Shown: positions 46,631 to 58,768 of the stretch, one piece after another
Position numbering within the stretch: position 1 is the stretch's first letter
Layout: each line of letters begins with the position of its first letter
Assembly: GCA_963921825.1 (NCBI GenBank)
Contig: OY997588.1
Location: forward strand, 51,716,803 to 51,780,802
DNA: 64,000 bases
Source of the DNA: Erodium maritimum
Taxonomy: Eukaryota > Streptophyta > Magnoliopsida > Geraniales > Geraniaceae
Reading direction: 5' to 3'
Position numbers and translations under genes: made by a program
The notes under the pieces: generated by a model
Seen by the model: only the letters and a program-made list of their open reading frames with translations
Told to the model about the DNA's origin: nothing
The model's database searches: none

Positions 46631-46657
46631 CTTGTGTGTACTCAAACAAGTTTTTTC

Positions 46658-46735
46658 GGTGATTTCATATTCAAATTTCATTCTTTTAGAATTCCCTGTG
46701 ATTTCATATTCCATTTTTATTGTCTTAGAATTTTT
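46658..46735 (+). repeat. Short direct duplication
   Basis: Two copies of about 38 bp built on GTGATTTCATATTC...TTTTAGAATT lie next to each other, between the MITE and the LINE fragment. Confidence 0.5.
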
Positions 46736-46789
46736 TCCCCCTTTGCTACCCTCAAATTTTATTCGTATCATTTTAATGCCTGTCATTAA

Positions 46790-47520
46790 ATTTCAATCTT
46801 TTTTCGGACATAAAATTGTCCATAGTTTGGCGTATCCCCGAAGTAATGAGTTCCTGCACAACCCGAATGCTTTTCCAGATGTAAGTGGGATTTGGTCCCC
46901 TTTCAGCTTGGAGAAATTTGCCTTTTGGGTAGTAACGGGCTTTGACCAACCTAGCTACCAACGAGTTGGGATGTGTGATGAGGCTCCATGCTTGTTTCCC
47001 AAGTAAAGCTGTGTTCGCGTCTTGGAGATCCCGAGATGTCATCCCCTCTACCTCCTTTACTGACATAGTTTGTACCAGTCCTGTCATATAATCGGGCGCT
47101 TCTTATCTATTGGTGCTCCCCACCAAAATCGCACCAGAGCGATATCGATCTTGTTTGTGATAGATCGGGGGACCTGTAATATCGACATGACATAGGTGGG
47201 GAGAGATGTGAGGACAAATCGGATCATGACTTCCCGTCATGACGGTGATAAAAGTTTACCTTCCCATGACCGGATCATATTGAATACCTTTTTGCCCAAA
47301 TAAGCCAAGCTACGTGTCCTACTTCGTCCAATCATGTTGGGGACCCTCAAAATACATCGAAGTTGTCGTGGTCTTAGGGATGTTGAGGATCTGGGAGCAG
47401 GCTTGGCGTGTTTGTAGTGAAAAGCACGGTGGACTTTTGGGACTAAGGACCTGTCCTAACTAGGTGACAAAAACTTGGATAATATCACGGGCCTGTGTAG
47501 CCTCCTCAGTCATTGCTTTG
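46790..47520 (-). pseudogene. LINE ORF2 fragment
   Basis: The minus strand encodes VMIRFVLTSLPTYVMSIL and RFWWGAP, then DLQDANTALLGKQAWSLI and YYPKGKFLQAERGPNPTY: the segment between RT and zf-RVT of plant L1-type LINEs. Several stops and shifts. Both ends are missing, with no A-run. The right end abuts the LTR at 47532. Confidence 0.75.
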
Positions 47521-47531
47521 TAGAAAATGTA

Positions 47532-48706
47532 TGTAAGAACCGCCCCCGGTCAACACCGGTCGAACCAGAGCAAATCGGGAAGAGTTGACTTTTCATCGAA
47601 AAAGTCAACCGACGACTCCGGGAGTCATTCCAGACCTATCCGGGACCCAAAAGAGCTTATCCGTCGTTACGGTTAGCTTAGTTGGGTCATTTCCTTTCAA
47701 ATAGGTATTTTTGCGAAAAAGTCAAATTTGGGTCAAACGGGGTCGAATTAGGGTTTTGTCGGATTAATTAAGTTGGAATGAGATATTTTTGGGTCGATGT
47801 GGACCCCACATGGACACATGTCCATAAGTCTTGGAGGAGAAGAAAGGGGTGGGAGAAGACTCATTTGACCCCACTTTTGGGCATAAGAGGAAAAGGGGTA
47901 AAAGGGGCAAAATGAACATTTCCCTTTTAGGTTAAAGGCCACATGGGAGCAAAATCAGCTCATATTTTGTGTCTTGGCCGAAATTCACTAGAGAGAGGGG
48001 GGGGTGGAGCTCCATTGTTGAAGAAGAGAAGAAAAAGAGGCTCTTTCCTTGATTCCACCACCAAAATCCTTCATTTCTTCCATATTTGTGGGTTTTGTTG
48101 GGAGTTCATGAACTAAGCTTAGATGTTATGGGATTGAAGTTATTCCTTGTTAAATTGATGAATTGTGGTGGAAAGTGGAGGATTGTAGTGGAAATGGATT
48201 GGGTTTTGTTAATTTGATGAAACCCAACTTTGGGTCTTGGAGTTTTGAGGTTTTTGGGGCTGAATTTCGAGGTTTTGGAGCTTAACAATGGAGTTTTGGA
48301 GGTTTGGATTCGTGGGGACGAAGTTGAGGGAAGAAGAATGAAGCTCTCAGACCCGTCACTGATCCGTGATGGGAACCGTGACGGAGCACGTCACGGCTCC
48401 GTGACGGTGCATGTCACGGCTCCGTGACGGGGACCGTGACGGCGCACGTCACGGTTCCGTGACCCAAACCGTGACGGAGCCCGTCAAGGCTCCATGACCC
48501 TCTCCATGATGGAGCAGAATTGGACCTTTCCAAGTCCATTTTGTTGTTATCGAGTAATTAGAAAGATTATCTATAACCGAACGTATTGGGGGTTAAGTTG
48601 AGTGTTTTCTCTTTAAACCACCCTTGAATTATTAATAAATCTCGTATTACTTTGTGATCTTAGACGTTGTTCCCGATCGCGGCGGAGGAGGCTATTAGGT
48701 GGTTCG
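47532..48706 (+). repeat. Partial Tekay-like LTR, interrupted at 48706
   Basis: Begins TGTAAGAACCGCCCCCGG and runs parallel to the solo LTR at 3868 (blocks AAGTCAACCGACGACTCC, GTTAGCTTAGTTGGGTC, CTTTGTGATCTTAGACGTT). It stops where the 3' LTR of the minus-strand Tekay element begins at 48707; the rest should lie right of the window. No genes. Confidence 0.8.
48345..48500. repeat. CCGTGACGG / CCGTCACGG dyad cluster
   Basis: About ten short units of CCGTGACGG and its near inverse alternate with GCACGTCACGGCTCCGTGAC-type spacers, making many overlapping inverted repeats. It sits at the same LTR position as the GC-rich clusters at 1810 and 4760. Confidence 0.65.
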
Positions 48707-51700
48707 TGTCACGCCCCAAATCCGATTTTGACCGGACTCGAGACATGAACTTAGATAAATAAATAATAAAGACATATTAAAAGAAATAAGTCTTGAAATA
48801 GTACTACGAAATCCAAAATCCGATCAAATGAGTCAACAGCTCAAAAGTAAACCGTAAAAGCAGTGTTTAGTTTAAAATACACAATACGTCTCTAGACACT
48901 AGCCAAGACCCTCGTCAGTTCCCAACTCCGAGAATCCTACTAAAACTGATCCTGCTCAACACCTGAAAAACAACAAGGTAAGGGGTGAGCTTTCGCTCAG
49001 TAGGAAAAGTAGTTAAGGTTATGAACATCAGTTCACTACCACGAGTAACTGTCCAATTATTGCATACTAGCAAAGCATGACTAACAACAACGCCTACGGG
49101 ACAAGTATCAACCACTAAACACTCTCGTAAAATTAAATAACACAGAGAACACGCACAAAGCCAACCAGTACACAGAGAACACACAGCAGAACAACACATA
49201 ACTTAGTACGACCGTTCCCACCATCGTCGGCTATCACAGCCCTTCCTATTTATATCGTACTGGAACACAAAGCATCGGTCCCGACATCTTCCCGTCACCG
49301 AGACTCGGGGTAACATACCTGACCGGAAATACATTCAGTCAGATGTCTTCCCGTCACTGAGACTCGGGGCCTCACGCATAACAGACCGACACATACCTCG
49401 GACGTACGCCTTCCCGGACCACATAGCATCGGGGTAATGGTTACACCATCCTCGTCCTCGATACTCTACACTGGCATACTCTCTCAGTGTAGGTATCGCA
49501 CCGGATACACCTCTCTTGGAACACACAGCAAGAGAATAACACGCAGCACAAGACATAGTTCGACCACGGTATACCAACCGAGCCAACTCACCATAACACA
49601 CAAATCAGTCTATCACTCACCTGATCATAACACAACCAAGGATTCACTTCATAACAAACACGACGCACTTGCCCACACATAGTCACAACATGCTACACTG
49701 TGTATAATCTTATTGAGACCCTCAAACAGCGGCTACAGCAAGCATCATGCATCTCAAACAACACACAATCCTAAGGCTCGACATGGCCATTCTACCAGCA
49801 CGACAATTTCCTAAGAATTGAAAGCGATTAATATAATGAATCACATCCTACATGCACATTAAGACTCGTCCGGTTATTATGTAATTGAAAGCGGTTATTC
49901 TAGTGAATCACATCCTATATGCCAACTAGGACCTTTCCGATTATTATTATTACCTAACATGCATACTAGTAACTTTCCGTAATCAAACCGGTATTCGCTA
50001 CATTCCCTACCTCGAAAGCAGTCAACGATCAACTCCTAGCTGCTGACGTCCAGGCCTACCTCTGGTCTTCTCCACGATCGATGTCAAAGTCTGATTTTAA
50101 CAAGTAAAAGTGGTAATCAGTCCCGGTTCAGTCCGAATTAGTCCTCTAATTTATCAATTAAGTCCTTTAAATTTAAATGGTTTAAATTAATTAATGGGGA
50201 AAAGCCGTATCCGAACTATGGTTCACCTTTGTTTCCATCGTCCACACTGCGACTGACCTTCGTTCCCCATTCCAACCTGCGAATTATTCGCGATTCTTCA
50301 AAACTATCAAAATCTGTTATTTTGGATGACACCGTTAGTTTTGCTTGGAAAAGACGAATTTGCCCTCAAACTTGAAATATATTTGTTTTAAATCAAATTA
50401 ATAAATATTTTTTTTAATTTATCTATAAATAAACTTTTTAAATTTATTTATAATCTGATATTAACAAATTTGATTTTTAAATATTTTTATATATAATAAT
50501 CATATTTTAATTATTAAAAATATATTTTTTTTAACCAAAATTGATTTTTTTTGACATTTTCTTCTTCTTCCCCAAATCTCCAACCGATGAACACAGACCC
50601 AAATCTTCTTCTTTTTTATTTTTTTTTATTTATCATTTTGATACTTTTTTTTTTCAAACCCAAATATGGACACAAATAGAGTACTATGGTGGTTCTATGT
50701 TCATCATCTCAAATCTATAGAACCGAAGCTCCATCGGAGACGAAGAGCATCGGTGAGTTTGAGATTATGTACTCTGCAGAGCCAAATCCAAGAAGACGAA
50801 CTCTGAAACCACATCCAATAAAATCCCCAAATCTCCTTATTTGGTTCACGCGCCACAGAGGGATGAACTTCTCAGATCTGCAATTCGTGTGGGACTTTTT
50901 TTAAGCATGTTTTTTTTCATGAAAAGAAAGGGAGGAGTATTTTTTAAATCTAGCCCGAGCTTCACCATGGATGAGTATGGAAGAAGAAGATGATGGGTAT
51001 GGGAAGAAGGTCACGAGAGATGAGCATGAGAGATGGGTATGGCGTGATGTTGATGGTTGATAGTTTTGAAGAATAGCGAATAGTTCGCAGATGGGAATTG
51101 AGATCAAAGGTAAGTCGCAGTTAGGATGGTGGAATCAAAGGTGAAACATAGTTGGGATGTGGCTTTTCCCCTAAGGGCAATCTGGCCATTTACGAAAAAA
51201 TGGAAAGGCACCTGACTGTCACGCGCTGAAAATACTGACGGTGCAGTCAAAACAGACGGTTTCCGTTAGTTTTTGAGAATCGCGAAAAGTTCACCGATGG
51301 GAATGGGGAACGAAGGTCAGTCGCAGTGTGGACGATGGAAACAAAGGTGAACCATAGTTGGGAAGCGGCCTTTCCCCATAAATAATTAATTAATCTGAGC
51401 CAACCCGGATCCGACCCGACTCGGAAACCGGACCTGAATCCGACCTGGATCAGACCAGGTCCAGACCCAGACCCGGACCTGACCCAAACCCGATCGGACC
51501 TGGACTTGGCCCGATCCAGACCAAGACCCGGACCAGACTCAGACCCGACCCAGACCCGACTAGACCCGGACCTGGCCTGACCCGAGGCCTAGTCTGGCCC
51601 GAGGCCCAGCCTGGCCGAGGCCCAGTCTGGCTCGAGTCCGGCTTGGCCCGAGGTCAGTCCTGGCCTGAGGCCCAGCCTGGCCGAGGCCCAGTCTGGCTCG

Positions 51701-52444
51701 AATCCGGCTCGTTCGAGGTTAACGCCGGTGAGGGTTTTGGTCTCGACGAGACAGTGGCCAAAGACTAGGGAGCTCGGAGGAACGCACGGCGGTGCTCTGG
51801 AGGGGCGGCAGAGCGCCGACCTGACCTGTACGAGGACGGCGGTAGTTGGCGCGCAACCCATGGCCTCCTCTGTCTGAGATCTAGCAAGAGCGAGAGACTC
51901 GCCGGTGTGGGAGTTTCGGTCGACGTCGTTCCAGTAGAGCTCATCCAACCAGCGTCGCCCGTGAGAGGGTTTCCGGTGGGTGTTGTCGGGGAAGCTGAAC
52001 GGGACGAGGGAGGCACGAACCCGTGCTATTTTCTCCGTGCCGACGAGGCGCGATTCGAGCTCGGGGAAGAAGAACCAGGGAAAGAAGCTCCCGGCGGAGA
52101 CGACCCGATTTAGTTGCCGGCTTGGTTCGATTCGCACGCTGAAGAGAAGAACACGGTGATGGAGAGGGCGGCGTCGAGTGAGAGAGAGAGAGCGAGGTTC
52201 GTGTCTCGGGATGCGTGCGCGAAAGTTGAGGGAGAAGATGAACAATGCTAGGGTTAGCGGAGGCCGGTTTGGGCTCGGCGAGCTGGGCCTGGTCCGGCTG
52301 ACTGGGCCTGGCCTGGCTTGGCCCAAGGTCTGCTTCCTCTCTTTTTTTTTGAAATTGGCCCAAAATTTAACCTTTTTTTCCAATCAACGATGGTCCAATC
52401 TAATAAGTTAAATATTAATAATTTTAACCGGGGCGGTCTTTACA
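48707..52444 (-). repeat. 3' LTR of the minus-strand Tekay element (3,738 bp with insertion)
   Basis: The plus strand runs TGTCACGCCCCAAATCC to GGTCTTTACA. It contains a ~1.2-kb TIR element (50196-51377), sub-repeats near 49260-49540 (CTTCCCGTCACCGAGACTCGGGG type), and a CCCGACCCAGACC-rich simple stretch at 51400-51700. A 264-codon frame at 52383-51589 lies in the low-complexity part and is not regarded as a gene. Confidence 0.88.
50196..51377. mobile_element. Mutator-like TIR element with three terminal-repeat copies
   Basis: The left terminus GGGGAAAAGCCGTATCCG... and the right terminus (inverted GGGGAAAGGCCGCTTCCC...) share about 78 nearly identical bp. A third copy of the right-type terminus lies inside, at 51055-51172. 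Flanks are AT-rich and no clean duplication is visible. The corresponding place in the Tekay LTR at about 60940-60960 lacks the element. No transposase; a 72-codon frame at 50686-50904 is unassigned. Confidence 0.75.
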
Positions 52445-52462
52445 ATCTACCCCCCTTAAAAG
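52445..52462 (-). promoter_or_regulatory. Polypurine tract of the minus-strand Tekay element
   Basis: The minus strand TTTTAAGGGGGGTAGAT directly precedes the 3' LTR; it primes plus-strand synthesis. Confidence 0.8.
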
Positions 52463-52495
52463 AATTTCGTCCTCGGAATTTAAAACGGACGTACC

Positions 52496-54097
52496 TCAAG
52501 GGTCGAACAGGCTGGGGTACTTCGCACGGACCTCGTCCTCGCGCTCCCAGGTCGATTCTGCTCCGTGGTGCTTCCACTGCACTCGCACCAATGAGATAGT
52601 CCTGCCACGCAAGGCCTTCTCTCGCCTATCCAGAATCATGACTGGTTTCTCCTCATACGAAAAATTCTCAGCCACCTCGATGTCCGTCCACTCAATAACG
52701 TGGGAGGGTTCCGTAGTGTACTTCCGCAGTTGGGATACATGGAAGACGCTATGAACGTTACCGAGCTGCGGTGGCAATGCAAGGCGATAGGAAACCGCTT
52801 CAACTCTGCTCAAGATCTCGAAAGGTCCAATAAACCGCAGGGCCAACTTGCCTCCGCCGCGGTTGAACCGCAACAGGCCCTTCTTCGGGCTCACCCTCAG
52901 CAACACATGATCACCAACCGAAAACTCAAGAGGCCTACGCCGTCTATCTACAGAACTCTTTTGGCGACTATGCGCGGTCCTCAACCGATCCTGAATTAGT
53001 GCGACCTTCTCGGTCGTCTCCTGGACAAGCTCCGCCCAACACACGGGCGATCTGCACGGCCTACCATATAACACCTCGAACGGTGCCATCCCAATACTGG
53101 CCTAGAAGCTGTTGTTGTAGGAAAACTCCGCTAGTGGTAAGTGGTCATCCCACGACCCTCGGAAGTCCAGCACACTAGCTCGTAGCATGTCCTCTAGTAT
53201 CTGAATAGTGCGCTCTAATTGACCATCGGTCTGTGGGTGATACGTTGTACTAAGTAAGACCTCGGTCCCCAACTCTCTCTACAGGCTTGATCAAAATCTG
53301 GAGGTGAAACGTGGATCTCTGTCTGACACAATCGACACCAGACATCCGTGAAGACGGATGATCTCCCGAACATACAACCGGCTCAAGGCATCAACTGTAT
53401 CCGTCATCCTCATGGCCAAGAAGTGTGCCGACTTGGTCAGTCGGTCGACCACCACCCAAACTACGTCGTGCCCTCTCGACGACCTCGGCAAGCCACTCAC
53501 GAAGTCCATCTTGACGTGCTCCCACTTCCACTCCGCAATCGCTAGTGGTTGTAGCAAACCAACGGGACGCTGATGCTCGGCCTTCACTTGCTGACAAGTG
53601 ATACATCTCGAAACAAACTCTGCCACTGCTCTACGCATCCTACTCCACCAGAACTGCCGTCTGATATCCCGATACATCTTGGTGCCACCCGGGTGCACAA
53701 CAAGACGGGAGTGATTAGACTCTCTCAACACATCATCTCTACAACCACGTGGCACAAACAGCCCTCCTCGGTATCGTAGACCCAGATCAGTACCCTGCTC
53801 CCAGCCCTCGGTGTCATCACCGCTGATCATCCTCTCTCGGATCTCTGCTGTCTCGGTATCCATGGCCTGTGCCTCCAGCACACGGGCAACAAGTGTGGGC
53901 TGCGCCACCAACGAACACATGGCAACACCATCGGTGATCTCATCGAGCTCGAGCCGAAACGTGCTCAGCTCCTCCATCATGTCCCACTCTCGGACAGATA
54001 TACTAGCAAGGCTGTGAGTCGACTTCCTACTTAGGGCATCGGCGACGACGTTCGCCTTGTCTGGGTGGTAGAGTAGCTTGAAGTCGTACTCCTCCAA
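52496..54097 (-). pseudogene. pol: Tekay integrase with C-terminal chromodomain
   Basis: Minus strand. RNase H end with KLLYHPDKANVVADALSR; integrase HHCC zinc-binding region (HSRLVVHPGGTK ... CITCQQVKAEH); core DDE residues in KMDFVSGLPRSS and VSDRDPRFTS; after stops at about 53290-53100 the frame continues FEVLYGRPCRSP and the GPF block LRFIGPFEILSR. The C-terminal ~55 residues (about 52650-52496) form a chromodomain: KPVMILDRREKALRGR, VQWKHHGAESTWERED. In chromoviruses this domain steers integration to marked chromatin. The chromodomain reading is intact; the enzyme part is broken. Confidence 0.88.
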
Positions 54098-54100
54098 CAG

Positions 54101-55415
54101 CTACATCCATCGCCTTTGGCGCATGTTCAAGTCGCGCTGGGAGAAGATGTACTTGAGGCTCTTGTGATCCGAGAATACCCGGAACCGTTCTTCATACAAA
54201 TAGTGCCTCCAGCTCTTCAGCGCAATGACAACTACTGCCAACTCTAGATCATGGGTCGGGTAGTTGCGCTCATGTATCTTCAACTGTCGCGAACCATATG
54301 TAACTACCTTCCCGGACTGCATCAACACACATCCTAGTCCCTCGCCGGACGCATCACAGTACACATCATACCCGACCCCGCGCTCCGGCACTATCAACAC
54401 GGGCGCGGTGGTCAAACGAGCCTTCAGCTTGATGAAGGAGTGCTCACACTCATCAGTCCACACAAACTCAGCCCCCTTGCGGGTCAAGGCAGTCATCGGC
54501 GCGGCAACACGGGAAAAGTCCTGAACGAACCGTCGATAGTACCTTGCCAAGCCTAGGAAGCTGCGGATCTCGAAGACACTCTTGGGCCGTGCCCACTTCG
54601 AGACCACGTCGATCTTCGCCGTATCGACGAGTATACCCTCCCGGGACACAACATGGCCGAGGAACTTCACCTCGGCGAGCCAAAACTCGCACTTCTCCAA
54701 GTTGTCGTACAACTGATGAGTACGCAACAAAGTCAACACCGTCCTCAAATTCTCCTCATGTGCCTCCTCACTAGGCGAATAAATCAGTATGTCATCTACA
54801 AACACCACGACGAACTAATCCAGGTAGGGTCGGAAGATCCCGTTCATCAGATCCATGAACGTTGCAGGTGCGTTCGTCAACCTGAACGACATCACCAAGA
54901 ACTCATAGTGCCCATATCGAGTGCTAAACACGGTCTTCTCTACATCCTCATCCCGAACCCTCAACTGATAGTACCCTGATCGAAGATCAATCTTCGAGAA
55001 GCACTTCGCTCCTCTCAACTGATCGAACAGGTCATCGATCCTCGGCATCGGATAGCGGTTCTTCACCGTAACCCGGTTCAATTTCCGGTAATCGATGCAC
55101 ATCCTCAATTCTCAACCCTTCTTCTTCACGAAGAGGGCGGGTGCTCCCCACGGCGAAGCACTCGGTCGGATAAATCCCTTCTCCTGAAACTCCTCGAGTT
55201 GTTGCTTCAGCTCGACTAACTCGGCTGGTGCAAACCGATACGGTGCCATAGAGATCGGTGTCGTACCCGAGATCAAGTCGATCATAAACTCCACCTCGCG
55301 CGTCGGCGACAATCCTGACAGCTCCTCCGGAAAGACTTACGGGAACTCGAATACCACTCTCGGTAGCTCTCTACTCTGCGCGATCTCCGTCTCATCTCCC
55401 ACAATCAAGGAAGAG
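54101..55415 (-). pseudogene. pol: Tekay reverse transcriptase and RNase H
   Basis: Minus strand. [14 protein letters not shown] and [14 protein letters not shown] lead into [20 protein letters not shown] and [14 protein letters not shown] follow; the catalytic [10 protein letters not shown] is present at about 54790. RNase H shows [14 protein letters not shown] and [19 protein letters not shown]. In-frame stops occur at about 55109 (after VKKKG), 54812 (after RPYLD) and 54098. The upstream side ends at the solo LTR at 55421. Confidence 0.88.
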
Positions 55416-55420
55416 AGGAG

Positions 55421-57109
55421 TGTTAGTATTAGTGCTCGTAGTTCAATCCTAAATGTCTAAATGTATATATCATCGTTAGCAATAAAATTAAAGCGGCTTT
55501 ATATTACTTATGTGTTGGAGTAATATATCGATGTGTGCTCTGATCTATGCCCACAATGCGAATAGAACCATAGATCAAGATAGATCACACTCGATGGGTC
55601 CCTAGTCAACAAAGCTTCACTAGAAGCGACTACTATGAAAGATGGCTCTTTATGACTTACGCTCTGTTAGTCATTGGAATGGGATTCCGGATTCTGATCA
55701 TAGATATCATGTGGGACATGATATTGGACGACGCGACATGAATATGTGCCATAGATCAAGTCATGAACATATTCATTGTTGTAGCTTGTCATGTATCCTT
55801 AGACCAAGGAGTCTTTGTGATCGCTATGTAGTCAACAACTGAGTTTGACCTGAGCCTAACGTTGTCCGTAACAGGGCTTCCATAACGGCAAGGATTGGCT
55901 TGGGGACGGGCTACATGAGTGACACGAAAGGCGGCTAAGGGATTTATCCCTCATACTGAGGTGTGGGAAAGATATCGGTTCTCGGCCGCTTGATCGAGAG
56001 TGACTGAAAGAATAGCATGGCCATGCACATGATACTGGGTATCATATCTTCAGTCATCTCACATATCAAGGAACGGTGATTGAGAATAATAAGGATGATG
56101 GCTCTATGCCTTATCTCAATCAGGATATCGGAGATAAAAGGATAATGACATGGACGACGGAAAGGTTAGAATCGACAGGGTCGATTCGCTGTGCAGTGTC
56201 AGGCAATACTAAAGTCTCGTTAGTTGCCACTTAAATAGGATCAAGTAAAATGGGATTTTACGTTGATCTATTGACATGCATAAACCTAAGGGTCACACCG
56301 GAGGATGAAACTCATTGACACATTTATGGAGAATGGCCAAAAGGGAGTTGTCTCAGGACATGACCAAAACTGGGTTTTGGGTCATGTGCCCGTAAGTGAA
56401 TAGGACTTTACGGATCGAGACAAGGCTTGGAGTCTTGGGATTGATCGCGTCGGATAATGTTGGACATTTTCGGTATGGAAGGCTTGGAGGCGATGAGCGA
56501 ATCACGGGACCTCGTTGGAAATGGCCACGGGCCATGTTCCAAGAGGCCCATGAAAGACCCATGCAACCAAGGCCCATGGAACTAATTAATCAAGTCTTGA
56601 TTAATTAGTACTAAGTAAGCAAGACAAAGATTAAGGTGTTGGTGATTCACCACCTAACCCAATCTTGTCTTACCATACTTTGTCCTATTTACACCTTACT
56701 TGACACCATACTTGTCTCATGCCTTTAGTTGGACAAGTATGGGTTTTGTTATGTTTAAGTCATCTTTTTTTCAACATAACAAACACAAGACAAGAATAGG
56801 AAACACATTTTCTCTCCCTCTTCCATGACCATTTCGGGTTTGGCTAGTTTCCACCTCCATTTTTGTGTTCTTGAGTCCTCAAAGAGAAGAACTACGTGGC
56901 TTTGATTCCCATGTGGATACGTAGGCGTCTTGGAGACTCAAGCCAATCATTCGTTAACCGGTGTTCTTGTTTTGGTAAGAGATAGTGCTGAATTTTTCTC
57001 TTGTGAATCCATTCTTTTTTAGTTGTTTCATGGTTTTAATCGTCTCTTGGTTTTTATTGATTTTCCGCTGCGAGTTGGTTCATCTCCAACCCTACCTCGA
57101 GACCCAACA
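55421..57109 (+). mobile_element. Solo LTR of the A/B copia family, duplication AGGAG
   Basis: 1,689 bp, TGTTAGTATTAGTGCTCG to TCGAGACCCAACA: the opposite orientation to the other three copies. Perfect AGGAG at 55416-55420 and 57110-57114. It splits the Tekay pol between protease and RT. LTR sequence is close to A and B. Confidence 0.93.
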
Positions 57110-57114
57110 AGGAG

Positions 57115-57431
57115 TACTCCACGTCAAATGCAGTCATATCCAATACAAGCAAATCACCATAGATACGGCAGTCCGTCACTCGGATCTCACAAGCCCGACA
57201 AACAGTACTCAAAACTACCTCTCCCGTAACAGGGGTATCAAGACATAAAGGTCTACTCAGAAACTCCACCCTCAACCCCAACATACGAGCAAAAGAACAA
57301 GAGATGAAAGAATGAGATGCTCTAGTATCAAACAAGAAAGATGCACATGAATTATAAAGCAAACACGTACCCTGTGTAGCCTCATGGCCGGCGTGACGTC
57401 CCTCAGCTCGGGAGTCGGTGACAGCATACAC
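57115..57431 (-). pseudogene. pol: Tekay aspartic protease
   Basis: The minus strand shows FLFDTRASHSFISCSFA, the protease active-site region; the usual D-S/T-G-A is D-T-R-A here, so the catalytic Gly is lost. VLDMTAFDVEYSLLG follows. The downstream side is interrupted by the solo LTR. Confidence 0.8.
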
Positions 57432-58768
57432 CCGACCCTACTGTGCCGGGGGTCCGCCTCTCGGGGGTGGTGGAAGTGCCACCTGCTGCGCAGCTCTCTG
57501 CCTCGGCGCTGGCGCGCTCGCTGCCTGCCTCGGAGCTCTCTGCGCCTGAGCCTGACGCTGTTGGAACTGTGGCGACTGCCCAGTCTGCGACTGTTGTGGT
57601 CGCGGAGCTGACGCCACCAAAAACTGATCGTGGCACCTGAAAGCGAAGTGTCCTGGCCGGCCACACCGATGACACAGTGGTGGCCCGGCACTCGAGCTCT
57701 CCTCAGGTCTACCCGCCGGACGGTCTACTGGTCCGCCGTTCATCGGACAGTCCCGAGGCATGTGGCCTGGCTGCCCAACACGATAGCAAGTGCACCCTGA
57801 CATGGAAGGCCTAACAGAAGCTACTGACCCGACCTGTCGTTGTCCTCTCAACTGAACCTAGGACTGGTCCTCTACCTCCTCGGGTCTCGAGACTCAGATG
57901 GTCTCAGGGAGCTGCTCGATCTAAGCCTGACCTCCCGAGCCCTAGCTATCTCACGGAATCGCCGCTCCACTGTCAAGGCCTGCTCCACCAGGTCAGAAAA
58001 CACATGGGTCCTCAAAACAGCGACCCGATCCGCGATCGCAGGGCGAAGCCCTCCCTCGAAACATCGGCACCTGAGGGCCTTAGTCTGTACCATCTCCTGA
58101 GTAAAACGAGCCAAGGAGGTGAACGTCGCCTCGTACTCAGACACTAACAGTCCCTCCTGTCACAGCTCTAGGAACTACTGGCGTCTGTCGTCCAGTACCA
58201 ACTGTGGAAAATACTTCTTGAGAAATCGCTGTCTGAACAGCGCAAAGTCATCTCCCACCCGCGCCTGCTCGCGCCGCCACCAGTGGTAGGCCTCTCCCTC
58301 CAGATGGAAGGCGGTGAATGATATTCGGAGGCTACCACTCAACACACCTGACGTGTCCAGGTTGCGGGTGATCCGCTCCAGCCACCTCTCGGCTGCCTCG
58401 GGGTCTGGCTCCCCGGAAAACACAGGCGTGCCTAGCCTGCGGAAGTCCCGCAGTGCCTGCGCAGTGTAGCTGTCGACCTGAGTAGGTCCCTCGGTGGTCA
58501 CTGCAGTAGGAGCAGGTGCGACCTCCGGTGTCGGAGCTGTAGCCTCTCTCCGGGCAAAGGCTGCTGCCAATCCCTGAACAGTGCGGGGCAGCTTTTCCAG
58601 AGCTGCCACCTGGGCTGTCTCAGCCCTCTCGTGCCCCTCAGCGGGTGCACCATGGGCAGTAGTCGCCCCTGCCGACTCAGCAGTCGACGGCTGTCCCCGG
58701 CCCCTAGCTGGCCGTCTCCTCGTACCTCGCGGAACATAGCTCGGTGCCATGTCGTAAATCCTATTCAC
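57432..58768 (-). pseudogene. gag: Tekay Gag with two zinc knuckles
   Basis: Minus strand. Likely start at ATG 58748-58750 (MAPSYVPRGTRRRPARGRGQ). A Pro/Ala/Glu-rich N-terminus is followed by the capsid domain AERWLERITRNLDTSG and AYHWWRREQARVGDDF (about 58420-58220). Two CCHC knuckles, CYRVGQPGHMPRDC and CHRCGRPGHFAFRC, lie at 57785-57620. Stops at about 58165-58150 and 57855 break the frame. Confidence 0.87.

Noticed and set aside
48345..48500. CRISPR-like repeat array
   Set aside because: Units are very short, overlapping and self-complementary without unique spacers, and lie inside an LTR of a plant genome.
51589..52383. 264-codon minus-strand frame as a novel protein gene
   Set aside because: It lies wholly inside an LTR, is low-complexity and has no start context or domain; listed only as a weak finding for comparison with 59981-60766.
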